Assembly: GCA_963711375.1 (NCBI GenBank)
Contig: CAVQDV010000005.1
Span: forward strand, 2,046,001-2,110,000
Origin: CAVQDV01 sp963711375
Lineage (GTDB): Bacteria > Pseudomonadota > Gammaproteobacteria > Coxiellales > Coxiellaceae
Length of the DNA: 64,000 nt
Reading direction: 5' to 3'
Below the pieces are notes generated by a model that saw only the letters and a list, made by a program, of their open reading frames with translations, did no database searches and had not been told where the DNA came from. Position numbers and translations under genes: made by a program. Shown here piece after piece: positions 35,315-44,822 of this stretch (its first letter is position 1; each line of letters begins with the position of its first letter).

Positions 35315-37030
35315 ATGACACTGGTAAAGCGAGTTTTGATTGTTGATGAAAATGAGCAATCCCGAGCAAAGCTCAAAACCTTTTTCACCAATAATAATGC
35401 GCACAGTTTCTATGTGCAGGAAGTTCCGAGTGCTCGGAATGCCTTGGAAAAGTGTCGAGAAGGAGCGCAAGACCTGATTGTATTAGCTAGCTCGGTTCAG
35501 GATTTGACCTTTTCCGATTTTGCGAGTGCTTTCAAAAAACAAAATTCAACTGGCATGATTGTTTATGTGGCCAATTCAAAGGAAGATGGCAAAGTTTTAG
35601 AGGCTCTCCACCTAGGTGCGAAAGATTGCATTCTCCGCGAAGAATTATCGCAAAATTATTTTATTCATCGCATTAATCAAATTATTGAAAAAGATTCCTT
35701 ATCACAAAAAGTTAGCCGTCAGGCCAGTGAATTAGAAGAATTAATGATCGTGGATCCTTTAACCTCGCTTCCCAATCGTGAATATTGTATTCAAACTCTA
35801 AAGCAAACCATCGCACAAGCTCAGCGAAATAATCGCTTATTTTGCCTATTACTTTTTAACATTGATAATTTCAAGCGAGTGAATGAAAACTTTAGTCATG
35901 AAATGGGCGATAGCTTATTGAAAGAATTTGCGAAGCGTCTTAAGCATACACCTCGAGCAGAAGATGTGGTAGTTCGAATGTGGGGTGATGAATTTATTGT
36001 TATTTTAACTGAAATTAAAGAGGTTTTTGACGCGGGAATTGCCGGTAAAAAAATAATGCAGGAAATTAATCGTCCCTTTATGATCGGCACGAAAGAAATC
36101 ATGATAACGGCCAGTGTTGGTGTGGCTTGCTTCCCCATTGCTGGCTTAGATTCTACCTTATTACTTAAAAATGCCGCCACCGCTATGCGACGCGTTAAAG
36201 AAGAAGGTGGCAACAAATGCCAATTTTTCCAGCCAGATTTACAAGATCATTACATGCAGCGCGTTATGCTGGAAAATGAGATGTTATTTGCATTAGAACG
36301 TAATGAAATTTTCTTGCGTTACCAGCCAAAAATTGATTTGCATACCAATGCCATTATCGGTATGGAGGCTTTTATTCGCTGGTCGCATCCAAAATTAGGT
36401 GAAATTGGTCCGGATAAATTTATTAAAATTGCCGAAAATAATGGGCAAATTGTTCCAATTGGCAATTGGGTTATCGAATCCGCTTGTGAACAATTTGCCA
36501 AGTGGTTGCCTTTGATGAATCCTGGAGTTCATCTTTGTCTTAATATCTCTATGCGGCAATTGGAATACGAACGTCTCCCCGAGATTGTCGGCAAGGCTCT
36601 TTCTATGCATCATCTATCTCCGTCGCAATTGGAAATCGATTTGCCCGAAATTTCACTTTCTACACAATCATCCGTCATACAAACGAATATTAAACATCTT
36701 CACGATATGGGCTTATATATTATTATTGAAAATTTTGGAACGGGATTAATTGGTTTTCGAAATTTAAAAAATGCCCCTTTTAGTGCATTAAAAATTGACC
36801 GTACTTTTATTAAGGAGCTGAAAACCAATTTAAGTGACGCTGCTGTCGTTAAATCCCTCATTTCTTTAGGGAATGGGCTTGGCATCAATGTGATTGCTGA
36901 AGGCGTTGAAGAGGAATATCAAAAAGAATTTTTATTGAAAAATAATTGCAGCCAAGCGCAAGGGTTTTTATTCAGCAAGCCACTTGAAGTGGCTGAGATG
37001 CAAAGTTTGTTAGAAAAATCGAAGAAGTAA
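35315..37030 (+). CDS. REC-GGDEF-EAL protein with degenerate catalytic motifs
   Basis: A 571-residue protein with a receiver-like domain (1-130), GGDEF-like (about 140-305) and EAL-like (about 310-565). All three are altered at key sites. The receiver keeps the N-terminal acid cluster (VDENE), but the phospho-acceptor strand reads DLIVLASS with no Asp. The GGDEF loop reads MWGDEF. The EAL domain has EAF at the signature and IIENFGTG where the metal-binding DDFGTG should be; LKID and AEGVEEE are kept. So it is probably not a cyclic-di-GMP enzyme but a sensor, nucleotide-binding scaffold or relic of signalling. It is monocistronic with its own promoter. Confidence 0.88.
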   Translation: MTLVKRVLIVDENEQSRAKLKTFFTNNNAHSFYVQEVPSARNALEKCREGAQDLIVLASSVQDLTFSDFASAFKKQNSTGMIVYVANSKEDGKVLEALHLGAKDCILREELSQNYFIHRINQIIEKDSLSQKVSRQASELEELMIVDPLTSLPNREYCIQTLKQTIAQAQRNNRLFCLLLFNIDNFKRVNENFSHEMGDSLLKEFAKRLKHTPRAEDVVVRMWGDEFIVILTEIKEVFDAGIAGKKIMQEINRPFMIGTKEIMITASVGVACFPIAGLDSTLLLKNAATAMRRVKEEGGNKCQFFQPDLQDHYMQRVMLENEMLFALERNEIFLRYQPKIDLHTNAIIGMEAFIRWSHPKLGEIGPDKFIKIAENNGQIVPIGNWVIESACEQFAKWLPLMNPGVHLCLNISMRQLEYERLPEIVGKALSMHHLSPSQLEIDLPEISLSTQSSVIQTNIKHLHDMGLYIIIENFGTGLIGFRNLKNAPFSALKIDRTFIKELKTNLSDAAVVKSLISLGNGLGINVIAEGVEEEYQKEFLLKNNCSQAQGFLFSKPLEVAEMQSLLEKSKK

Positions 37031-37052
37031 TATCCGCTTAACATGCGATGGA

Positions 37053-39119
37053 TCACTTATCGTCTCGTATAATTAAAATCTCTCCATTCCAATTCAGCTC
37101 ACGAATTCGTGGAGGTTGTTGTTCCATTGGAATTACGATTACTTTGGATTTTCGACTGCCTAAGTTCCCTAATATTTGGGTCATTTTATTTTTTATAATA
37201 AAGGAGAATAAGGCTTCATGATGAAAACTTAGCAAGTTTGGTGGAGGAAACTGCAGATAAATAGAGCCGATCCACAGTTTCTTTTGAGTGTCAGAAAAAA
37301 GAATAGCCGATTGCCATAAACGCAGAACTAAAATTTCTTCATGACTTGGCACATACTTTATCATCGTCAATTGAGGCTTTTCATGCTTGTAAAGTGCTGG
37401 CAAGAAAGACAAGTGATATTGAGGATCTTTTGAGGCAAAATGTTTTAACGTTGATTTTAAGGTGATTTTATCGCTGCTGACAATCCACCCTTCTCTTTGT
37501 AAATAGGCCTGAATATCATCGATGTTACCAAGCCACTGCAAATTAAATGGCTGTCGCTCTACGCCAAAACGATTGTTGCGATAGAGGGGTAAATATTGAG
37601 TGGGGTTTCCCCACCACGTTTGCATAGACAGAGTTTGAACTTGCAAATAGGGGGTGCTTTCTCTTTTCACTTTGTTGAAGAAGTGCAGATCACCATAAAT
37701 CATGAGGGGGAGAAAGGCGAGAACAATCATTCCGGCAAATTTCCAGGGTCGAATGGTTTTCAATTTGACTTTACAGCACCGGCGTCGATAAAAAACAACA
37801 GTAAGAAGCAAAAATCCAAGTGCTAAGAACATAGAGCCTAAGATATCAGTCAACCAATGTGCACCCAAATATAATCGGGAAACACTGATGAGGATGACTA
37901 AGAGGCTTAGGATGGAATACGCGATATATTTGGGTAATTCAGGGGCTCTTTGAGTAATGAGAAAGGCCACAAAACCCAGAACACTCAAGGTGAGTGTTAC
38001 GTGACCACTCGGAAATGATGAACCCCCTCTTAGCGCTAAAAAACCCTCTGGACGAGAATTATAAAAAAGGAAATCTTTAAATAGATTTGCACAAAATACT
38101 ACTGAAAGAGTTAAAATTAAAAGATGTAAGCCGGCTCTCCATTGGCGGCTTAATGCCAATAAAAGCGAAAAAAAAGCGCCAGAGACCATCAATATTTTGG
38201 TATCCAGTAGACAGCTGATATTGATAAAAAAATTATCAAGATGTGGAGTGCGAAAACTTTGGAGCACATGGAAGAGAGAGTTATTTATACCTGTCAAAAA
38301 ACCCTGTGTCGCTATTTCAAAAAAGGTAAAGAAAAATAGAGCTAAAAATAAAATCCCCAATAATGAAAGCGTTAATTGATAATGATCTTTTGGATTTTCT
38401 TGATTGGTGATTAATTTAATAAACCATTCTGACTCATGATGACGGCTAAGCCAGTTCCACAGCTGATCGATTTTTCGATTGATAAATCCCATGAATTGGC
38501 GGAAAAAATGTTGAATACACCAGATCGTAAACCACACAATAATGATGAGACCGAGGCCGATGAGTACAAATTCGGTCGTTTTTGCCGGAGGAATCTCGAG
38601 TGATAATGCGCCCAAGATAATCCCGGGAGTTATGTACAGCATGGCCCACATCATTGCAGAAGGAATGGCCGCTATCACAAAACGGAGCCAATGCATTCTT
38701 AATAGGCCTGCAATCATGGGGACTGCACTTCGAGCTGGTCCAATAAATCGGCCGAAAATAATGCTTTTCCCCCCATGATGCTGAAAAAATTTTTCGCCTT
38801 TCAGAAGCCAGTGTGGATAGCGTTTGAAGGGCCACATTTTTTGTATACCATCTTGGAAAATATATCCGAGGGCGTATCCAGTAACGTCGCCCAAAAAAGC
38901 CCCTACAATAGCCCAAAAAATAGTTGCCTCAGCGGGAATAACACCTGCACCAATTAAGGCACCCATCGCCGTCATGGTGACGGATCCAGGAATGATGGTG
39001 CCAAGCAAGGGTAAAGATTCTGTGAATGCAATCAAGAAAGCGAGAATGGTGCCCATTCCAGGATTGTGGTGTAAATAAGCTATGATCGAAGCAAAGAGGG
39101 CATGAATTGTCGCAATCAT
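37053..39119 (-). CDS. lssY: LssY-like DedA-PAP2 fusion membrane protein
   Basis: A 688-residue inner-membrane protein. Residues 1-200: DedA/SNARE-associated domain (FTESLPLLGTIIPGSV, GAFLGDVTGYALGY, FGRFIGPARSAVPMIAGLL), a lipid scramblase/transporter family. Residues about 270-435: PAP2 phosphatase with all three motifs (KDFLFYNSRPE, SFPSGH, SRLYLGAHWLTD). Residues about 450-688: a soluble domain like the LssY C-terminus of Legionella. It probably recycles undecaprenyl-PP or dephosphorylates phospholipid. It lies 11 nt downstream of lipA in a minus-strand run. Confidence 0.87.
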   Translation of the reverse strand: MIATIHALFASIIAYLHHNPGMGTILAFLIAFTESLPLLGTIIPGSVTMTAMGALIGAGVIPAEATIFWAIVGAFLGDVTGYALGYIFQDGIQKMWPFKRYPHWLLKGEKFFQHHGGKSIIFGRFIGPARSAVPMIAGLLRMHWLRFVIAAIPSAMMWAMLYITPGIILGALSLEIPPAKTTEFVLIGLGLIIIVWFTIWCIQHFFRQFMGFINRKIDQLWNWLSRHHESEWFIKLITNQENPKDHYQLTLSLLGILFLALFFFTFFEIATQGFLTGINNSLFHVLQSFRTPHLDNFFINISCLLDTKILMVSGAFFSLLLALSRQWRAGLHLLILTLSVVFCANLFKDFLFYNSRPEGFLALRGGSSFPSGHVTLTLSVLGFVAFLITQRAPELPKYIAYSILSLLVILISVSRLYLGAHWLTDILGSMFLALGFLLLTVVFYRRRCCKVKLKTIRPWKFAGMIVLAFLPLMIYGDLHFFNKVKRESTPYLQVQTLSMQTWWGNPTQYLPLYRNNRFGVERQPFNLQWLGNIDDIQAYLQREGWIVSSDKITLKSTLKHFASKDPQYHLSFLPALYKHEKPQLTMIKYVPSHEEILVLRLWQSAILFSDTQKKLWIGSIYLQFPPPNLLSFHHEALFSFIIKNKMTQILGNLGSRKSKVIVIPMEQQPPRIRELNWNGEILIIRDDK

Positions 39120-39129
39120 AAAAAACTCC

Positions 39130-40086
39130 TTAGCAAACAGATTGGCCTGAAGCTTGTAAATCGGCGTGATAAGAGGATCGCACTAAAGGACCACTTGCAA
39201 CGCTGGAAAAACCAATGGATTTTGCAAATTCTGCCATTTCGCCAAATTCCTGTGGAGTGACATATCGGGTTACTGGATGGTGATGTTTCGTGGGTTGCAA
39301 ATATTGACCGATGGTTAGCATCATAACACCATGCGCTCGTAATTCTAGTAATACTTCTTTCACTTCCTCATTTGTTTCGCCTAAGCCCACCATAATTCCA
39401 GATTTTGTAGGAATATTGGAGTGCTGTCGCTGAAATTCTTGTAGCAACTTCAGTGACCATTTAAAATCTGCTCCTGGTCGAACCGATTTATATAAGCGCG
39501 GAACGGTTTCGATATTATGATTAAACACATCGGGTAAATCGGGAAGCATTGCCTCTAATGCTTTTTCCATTCGTCCACGAAAATCGGGGACCAATACTTC
39601 TATTTTAATGCTTGGATTGCTCAGTCGAACAGCTTTTATACATTCTCGAAAATGAGAGGCTCCGCCATCGCGCAAGTCATCGCGATCTACGGAGGTAATT
39701 ACCACGTATTTGAGCTGCATTTTTTCGACGGTGCTGGCTAAATGGCTAGGCTCTTTTGGATCTAAAGGATCTGGCCTTCCATGCCCAACGGCACAAAAGG
39801 TGCAGCGACGTGTGCATTTATCACCCATAATCATGAAAGTCGCTGTGCCATGGCTGAAGCATTCACTTAAGTTGGGGCAGCTGGCTTCTTCGCATACGGT
39901 AACCAAACGATTTTCACGGAGCAGCTGCTTTAATTCGGCAACCTTATTATCGCTCGGTAATTTAATTCGAATCCAGTCTGGTTTACGCAGGGTTTCGGTT
40001 GCAGGGACGACTTTTACCGGGATTTTCGCTAATTTATCGAGACCTCGAGCTTTTTGATTGGGGTCATATTGCAGTTCTTTGTTCAT
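39130..40086 (-). CDS. lipA: Lipoyl synthase
   Basis: Radical SAM enzyme, 318 aa, inserting two sulfurs into octanoyl-lipoyl domains. It shows the auxiliary cluster CEEASCPNLSEC, the radical SAM motif CTRRCTFC and the C-terminal SGPLVRSSYHA with the sacrificial-cluster Ser. GGAG lies before ATG 40086. It overlaps lipB by 23 nt, the usual lipB-lipA order. Confidence 0.97.
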   Translation of the reverse strand: MNKELQYDPNQKARGLDKLAKIPVKVVPATETLRKPDWIRIKLPSDNKVAELKQLLRENRLVTVCEEASCPNLSECFSHGTATFMIMGDKCTRRCTFCAVGHGRPDPLDPKEPSHLASTVEKMQLKYVVITSVDRDDLRDGGASHFRECIKAVRLSNPSIKIEVLVPDFRGRMEKALEAMLPDLPDVFNHNIETVPRLYKSVRPGADFKWSLKLLQEFQRQHSNIPTKSGIMVGLGETNEEVKEVLLELRAHGVMMLTIGQYLQPTKHHHPVTRYVTPQEFGEMAEFAKSIGFSSVASGPLVRSSYHADLQASGQSVC

Positions 40087-40699
40087 GCTCGCTCCAAGGG
40101 AAGTGATTTAAAAAATGGGGAATTAACTGTTCTTGTATTTTAGTTAAAGAAGTCCCGGGGAAATGATCAAGAATTCGCGTCATTTTTAATCCTTTAAAAC
40201 CGCAGGGATTTATATCATTAAAGGGAGACAAATCATTTTCGACGTTTAAGGCAATGCCATGATACGATTTTCCTTTGCGAACGCGAAGGCCTATAGAGGC
40301 TATTTTGGTATCGCCGACGTAGATGCCAGGTGCCTCTCGCTTGCCATGAGCCTCTATATTTAAAGGCTTAAGCGCATCAATAATACTTTTTTCAAGGAGG
40401 CAGACCAAACTGCGAACGCCGATTTGCAGGCGATGCAAATCAAAAAGGGTATAAATCATGAGTTGTCCTGGGCCATGGTAAGTGACTTGTCCGCCGCGAT
40501 CCGTTTGTACAAGCGGAATATGATTAGGATTTAAAACATGTTCTGGTTTGCCAGCGACGCCTTGTGTAAAAACGGGAGGATGTTCGAGCAGCCAAATTTC
40601 ATCGGGCGTCTGTGCATCACGCCTGGATGTGAATTCTCGCATTTCTTCCCAAGAGTGATGATAATCAGTTTGGGGTAATTTTCGAATAATTAATTTCAT
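40064..40699 (-). CDS. lipB: Octanoyltransferase LipB
   Basis: Transfers octanoate from acyl carrier protein to lipoate-dependent enzymes, 211 aa. Family motifs: EIWLLEHPPVFTQGVAGK, DRGGQVTYHGPGQLMIY with the conserved His, IASIGLRVRKGKSYHGIALNV with the catalytic Lys, and INPCGFKGLKMT with the catalytic Cys. It feeds LipA, which it overlaps. Confidence 0.97.
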   Translation of the reverse strand: MKLIIRKLPQTDYHHSWEEMREFTSRRDAQTPDEIWLLEHPPVFTQGVAGKPEHVLNPNHIPLVQTDRGGQVTYHGPGQLMIYTLFDLHRLQIGVRSLVCLLEKSIIDALKPLNIEAHGKREAPGIYVGDTKIASIGLRVRKGKSYHGIALNVENDLSPFNDINPCGFKGLKMTRILDHFPGTSLTKIQEQLIPHFLNHFPWSEHEQRTAI

Positions 40700-40709
40700 G
40701 TTTTTTACA

Positions 40710-40735
40710 GGAGTTCCTGCTAAAGCGGGAACTCC
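40710..40735. repeat. Dispersed palindrome copy upstream of lipB
   Basis: GGAGTTCCTGC-TAAA-GCGGGAACTCC: an 11-bp stem with one G/T-type mismatch, in the gap between ybeD and lipB on the sense side of the operon. Same family as 46919-46946. Confidence 0.7.
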
Positions 40736-40751
40736 TTCCTGTTTTTGATTG

Positions 40752-41015
40752 TTATAGTGCCATTAATATTTCAGGGGTTTCTCGTAATTCTAGGTATAGA
40801 CTATCCATTTGAGCCTTATTTTTAAAGTGCACGGTCAGGGTTATGGAAACATAGTCGCCTTTTTTACTGTGTTTTTTAGTGGTTTTATCGAGATGCACTT
40901 TTTGGCTGTGTCGTTCTGCAATTCGCATGGCGATTTTTTCAAAATGATCATCCGCCACGCCCATTACTTTAATGACAAAATCACAGGGAAATTCAATGGG
41001 AGATTTATCGGTCAT
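40752..41015 (-). CDS. ybeD: YbeD/DUF493 family protein
   Basis: An 87-residue ACT-like small protein, regularly found between dacA and lipB in gammaproteobacteria. PIEFPCDFVIKVMG at the start and ITLTVHFKNKAQMDSLYLEL at the end match DUF493. Its function is not established. It overlaps the aminotransferase by 11 nt. Confidence 0.92.
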   Translation of the reverse strand: MTDKSPIEFPCDFVIKVMGVADDHFEKIAMRIAERHSQKVHLDKTTKKHSKKGDYVSITLTVHFKNKAQMDSLYLELRETPEILMAL

Positions 41016-41868
41016 CTAATAAAGCCGCTTTGTAATTATTATAATATTCCATAATTTTTTGACACAAAGGTCCGACAGCGCCGTTCCCTACGGGCTTTTC
41101 ATCAAGACGTGTGATGGGACAAATTTCTTTACCAGAACCAGTCATCCAAATTTCATCAGCAGAAAAGAGTTCTTCTTTCGAGATCGGTTTTTCCTGGACA
41201 TTTAGATGATTCTCTTTCGCTAAGCGAATAGTCAATGCCCGAGTAATGCCCGCTAAAATGGTTTCGGTGACCGGTGGTGTAATAATGACACCCCCTTTAG
41301 CAATAAAGAGATTGCTAGTGGTTCCTTCAAGCGCATGATTATCTCGAATTAAAATGGCTTCAGCAGCACCTTCGCGCTGAGCTTTAGTATAAGCGAGAAT
41401 ATTCGGTAATAAAGCCGTACCCTTTATAAAGCATGATCGACGACGTAAATCATCGTGAGTAATAGCGGAAAATCCTTCTGCTAATTTTTCACGAGGAGGG
41501 GTTTTTAAAGCGCTTATAAAAGCAACAATCGTTGGCTTTATATTGTCTGGCAACACATGATTCCGAACGAGGTCTACGCCACGCGTCACTTGCAAATAAA
41601 TCGCGCAATTTTGCGAAGTAATTTCATTTTTATTTAACAGTGTCGAAAAAATTTCACGCCATTTTTCAATCGAGTAAACTGGATTTATCTCAATGGCTTT
41701 TAAACTTCGATCGAGTCTTTCCATGTGTTCAATAAATCCCAGCATTTTTCCAGAAAAAACAGGGACTACTTCGTAAACGGAATCACTGAATAAAAATCCG
41801 CGATCCATAATGGATATGGTCGCGGATTCTTCAGGAATATATTGGCCGTTTAAATAAACAATGCCCAT
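41005..41868 (-). CDS. dat: Class IV aminotransferase (D-amino acid transaminase-like)
   Basis: PLP enzyme of fold-type IV, 287 aa. It shows MDRGFLFSDSVYEVVPVF with the conserved Arg, CFIKGTALLPNIL with the PLP Lys, AILIRDNHALEGTTSNLFIAK, and the phosphate-binding LAGITRALTI. The closest assignment is D-alanine aminotransferase, giving D-Ala/D-Glu for peptidoglycan; a branched-chain or aminodeoxychorismate activity cannot be excluded. Position between dacA and ybeD supports a cell-wall role. Confidence 0.88.
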   Translation of the reverse strand: MGIVYLNGQYIPEESATISIMDRGFLFSDSVYEVVPVFSGKMLGFIEHMERLDRSLKAIEINPVYSIEKWREIFSTLLNKNEITSQNCAIYLQVTRGVDLVRNHVLPDNIKPTIVAFISALKTPPREKLAEGFSAITHDDLRRRSCFIKGTALLPNILAYTKAQREGAAEAILIRDNHALEGTTSNLFIAKGGVIITPPVTETILAGITRALTIRLAKENHLNVQEKPISKEELFSADEIWMTGSGKEICPITRLDEKPVGNGAVGPLCQKIMEYYNNYKAALLDDR

Positions 41869-41871
41869 GAA

Positions 41872-43050
41872 TTATCCCTTAAACATCATGAGGAAGCGAT
41901 CTTTCAATTTAGACATAAACCCACCGCCATTATCGGTTTCCAAAGCGACTAAGGGGGCGCTGCCGACAACTTTCCCTTCAAGGCTTACCGTGATGGTGCC
42001 ATAGGTTTTACCCTTTTCAATCGGGGCTTTTAATTTTGGATCGATGTCCATTGAGGCTTTTAGATTGTCGTACTGTCCAACGGGCAGGGTAACAACAAAA
42101 TCTTTATCAACGCCTAAAGGAACAGAGGTTGTTTTGGCCATATAAACACGAGCCGTTGTGACAGGGGTATCTGCTTTATAAAGTACATAACTTTTATAGA
42201 ATCGGAAGCCCCAATTGAGTAAAGCTTGCGAATCATTTGAGCGATCGGAATCGGTTGGTGCGCCCATTACCACAGAAACCAAACGCATGTTAAGGCGTTT
42301 TGCAGACGCAATTAAGCAGTAGCCCGCTTCTTGCGTATGTCCGGTTTTCAAACCATCAACGGTGGGGTCACGCCATAATAAACGATTGCGATTGGGCTGT
42401 TTGATGTTATTCCAGGTCACCCATTTTTCTCCGAAGTATTTGTAGTATTCGGGAAATTGTGTCGCTATTGCGCGTGCTAATAAAGCTAAATCATGCGCGC
42501 TCATAAAGTGTTCTGGCGCTGGCAGGCCTGTGGCATCAACAAAATTTGAATTCGTCATGCCTAAGCGCTTTGCTGTCAAATTCATCAGAGTAGCAAAACT
42601 AGATTGATTTCCGGCAATAAAATCGGCTAATGCTACGCAAGCATCATTTCCGGAAGCGATGATAATTCCTTGAATTAAATCCTTCACACTGACTTCACTG
42701 CCCAGTTTCAAGAACATTCTTGAGCCGCCAGTGGACCAAGCGTCTTGGCCGATGCGAACGTTATCATTGATTTTAATTTGGCCTTGGTCTAAGGCTTGGA
42801 AGGTTAAATAAAGCGTCATAAGTTTGGTAAGGCTAGCGGGTTGACGGCGTTGGTCCATATTCTTTTGTGCAAGAATTTGTCCAGTGGCCGCGTCCATGAG
42901 AACCCAGGCTTCTGCATTGACATCCGGCGAGGGTGGAATAATGATGGGCGCGCGCTTCGCAGAAGGCCCTGCGTTAGCCATCGTTGGAAAAATACTCATA
43001 ATCGCGAGGAAGCTGAGCGCCGCGATAAAAAGCGCTTTAATTTTTTTCAT
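41872..43050 (-). CDS. dacA: D-alanyl-D-alanine carboxypeptidase (PBP5/6 family)
   Basis: Penicillin-binding protein of 392 aa that trims the terminal D-Ala of muropeptides. A signal peptide (1-27, cleaved after ANA) precedes the S11 peptidase domain with SLTK (Ser nucleophile), SGN and KTG motifs. A PBP5 C-terminal beta domain follows, and the end (SKLKDRFLMMFKG) is the amphipathic membrane anchor. It heads the dacA-dat-ybeD-lipB-lipA run. Confidence 0.96.
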   Translation of the reverse strand: MKKIKALFIAALSFLAIMSIFPTMANAGPSAKRAPIIIPPSPDVNAEAWVLMDAATGQILAQKNMDQRRQPASLTKLMTLYLTFQALDQGQIKINDNVRIGQDAWSTGGSRMFLKLGSEVSVKDLIQGIIIASGNDACVALADFIAGNQSSFATLMNLTAKRLGMTNSNFVDATGLPAPEHFMSAHDLALLARAIATQFPEYYKYFGEKWVTWNNIKQPNRNRLLWRDPTVDGLKTGHTQEAGYCLIASAKRLNMRLVSVVMGAPTDSDRSNDSQALLNWGFRFYKSYVLYKADTPVTTARVYMAKTTSVPLGVDKDFVVTLPVGQYDNLKASMDIDPKLKAPIEKGKTYGTITVSLEGKVVGSAPLVALETDNGGGFMSKLKDRFLMMFKG

Positions 43051-43237
43051 GGCAGAGTCCTTTAAGAAGTTAGAATGTTGGTTATCGTAACATAGGGTTG
43101 ATATTGATTCAAAGAGTTGAAGCCACTACCCAATTTAAATCTCAGATTAGGGTCAAAGGTTCTCAATGGGGATTGCGCAAGTTCAGATCGCTGTTTATAC
43201 TGCGGCCACTTTTGATCACCTACTGTTGGAGAAACCC

Positions 43238-43660
43238 ATGGCTATAGAGAGAACCTTGTCGATTATTAAACCCGATGCAACATCTAAAAATGTGGTCGGC
43301 GAAATTTATTCTCGTTTTGAGAAAAGCGGTTTACGCATCATTGCGGCTAAGCGCATGCAATTAAGCAAAGAACAAGCCCAGGAATTTTATGCTGTTCACA
43401 AAGAACGCCCCTTTTACAATGATTTAGTCAGTTTTATGATTCAAGGTCCCGTCATGGTTCAGGTCTTAGAGGGCGAAAACGCTATCCTGAAAAATCGTGA
43501 CATTATGGGTGCTACTGACCCTAAAAAAGCCGCTGCGGGAACGATACGGGCGGATTTTGCGGATTCCATTGAGGCAAATGCCGTTCACGGTTCCGATGCC
43601 GCAGAAACGGCTCAAGAAGAAATTAAATTCTTTTTTAAAAATGGCGAAATTGTTGGCTAA
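43238..43660 (+). CDS. ndk: Nucleoside diphosphate kinase
   Basis: A 140-residue NDK transferring gamma-phosphate between NTPs and NDPs. MAIERTLSIIKPDAT at the start and the active-site NAVHGSDA with the phospho-His are intact. ATG 43238 is chosen with TGGAG upstream; the 24 upstream in-frame residues are not family-like. The stop abuts the rlmN ATG with no spacer. Confidence 0.97.
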   Translation: MAIERTLSIIKPDATSKNVVGEIYSRFEKSGLRIIAAKRMQLSKEQAQEFYAVHKERPFYNDLVSFMIQGPVMVQVLEGENAILKNRDIMGATDPKKAAAGTIRADFADSIEANAVHGSDAAETAQEEIKFFFKNGEIVG

Positions 43661-44791
43661 ATGCAAACTTTCCCCATTAATTTACTGGGATTAACGCAGT
43701 CGGACTTAGAAGCGCTTCTGCTGGAGTGTGGCGAAAGTCCGAGTCGCGCACTTCTGCTTAAAAAATATATTCATCAACAAGGCGAAACGGATTTTGCAAA
43801 AATGACTCAGTTAAGTCGGTTACTGCGTGAAAAATTAGCAAAAATTGCCTGCGTTAAATTACCCGAGATTGTTTTACGAAAAAAAGCGGCCGATGGTACC
43901 TTTAAATGGCTGCTTCGTTTCGACGCGGGAAATGCTATCGAAACGGTTTTCATTCCCGATGGAGAACGTGGTACGCTTTGTATTTCTTCTCAAGTGGGCT
44001 GTGCCCTAAATTGTAGTTTTTGTGCCACTGGAAAAGAGGGCTTTAATCGCAATTTGAGTTCTAGTGAAATTATCAGTCAGCTTTGGTTGGCGGTAAGAGA
44101 ATTAGCACCTTTTCGCACAGAATACAAACGTGCCGTCACGAATGTGGTTTTAATGGGAATGGGTGAACCGCTTTTGAATTATGAAGCCGTATTAAAAGCC
44201 CTGGAATTAATGTTTGATGATAATGCTTATGGATTATCAAAATATCGGGTTACCTTAAGCACCTCGGGCGTGGTGCCAAAAATGTTGGATTTAAAGCGAG
44301 ATAGTGAAGTTTCCTTGGCAGTTTCCTTGCACGCACCGAATAATACCTTGCGAAATGAATTAGTGCCGCTTAATAAAAAATATCCTCTGGAAATATTAAT
44401 GCCAACCTGTCGGGATTATTATTCTGAAAAATCGAAACGTCAGGTCGTTTATGAATACGTGATGCTGAAAAATGTTAATGATACGCCAGAATGTGCGCGC
44501 GAATTAATTCATCTATTGCAGGATCAAGATTGTAAAATTAATTTAATTCCCTTTAATCCTTTCCCTCAAACCCGATATCAAACCTCTACGCCAGCGGCAA
44601 TTGATGCTTTTGGACAAATGCTAGTCGCTGCAGGCTTTGACAACCGAATTCGTCGGACGCGTGGAGAGGAAATTGATGCGGCTTGCGGTCAATTGGCCGG
44701 AGAAATTTCTGATCGAACCGGGCGAAACGAACGTTGGCGGAGAACTGGGCGCCTAGTTCCTGTTGTCGGCACGATAGATCATGCGTTATGA
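43661..44791 (+). CDS. rlmN: Dual-specificity rRNA/tRNA m2A methyltransferase RlmN
   Basis: Radical SAM methyltransferase, 376 aa, methylating A2503 of 23S rRNA and A37 of some tRNAs. SSQVGCALNCSFCATG holds the 4Fe-4S Cys triad, VVLMGMGEPLLNY the SAM-binding GEP motif, and TRGEEIDAACGQL the C-terminal reactive Cys. It starts one base after the ndk stop, and rodZ follows 31 nt later. Confidence 0.97.
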   Translation: MQTFPINLLGLTQSDLEALLLECGESPSRALLLKKYIHQQGETDFAKMTQLSRLLREKLAKIACVKLPEIVLRKKAADGTFKWLLRFDAGNAIETVFIPDGERGTLCISSQVGCALNCSFCATGKEGFNRNLSSSEIISQLWLAVRELAPFRTEYKRAVTNVVLMGMGEPLLNYEAVLKALELMFDDNAYGLSKYRVTLSTSGVVPKMLDLKRDSEVSLAVSLHAPNNTLRNELVPLNKKYPLEILMPTCRDYYSEKSKRQVVYEYVMLKNVNDTPECARELIHLLQDQDCKINLIPFNPFPQTRYQTSTPAAIDAFGQMLVAAGFDNRIRRTRGEEIDAACGQLAGEISDRTGRNERWRRTGRLVPVVGTIDHAL

Positions 44792-44822
44792 TGAGGCGGG
44801 CTTTAACTAGGAGGTGAATCAT

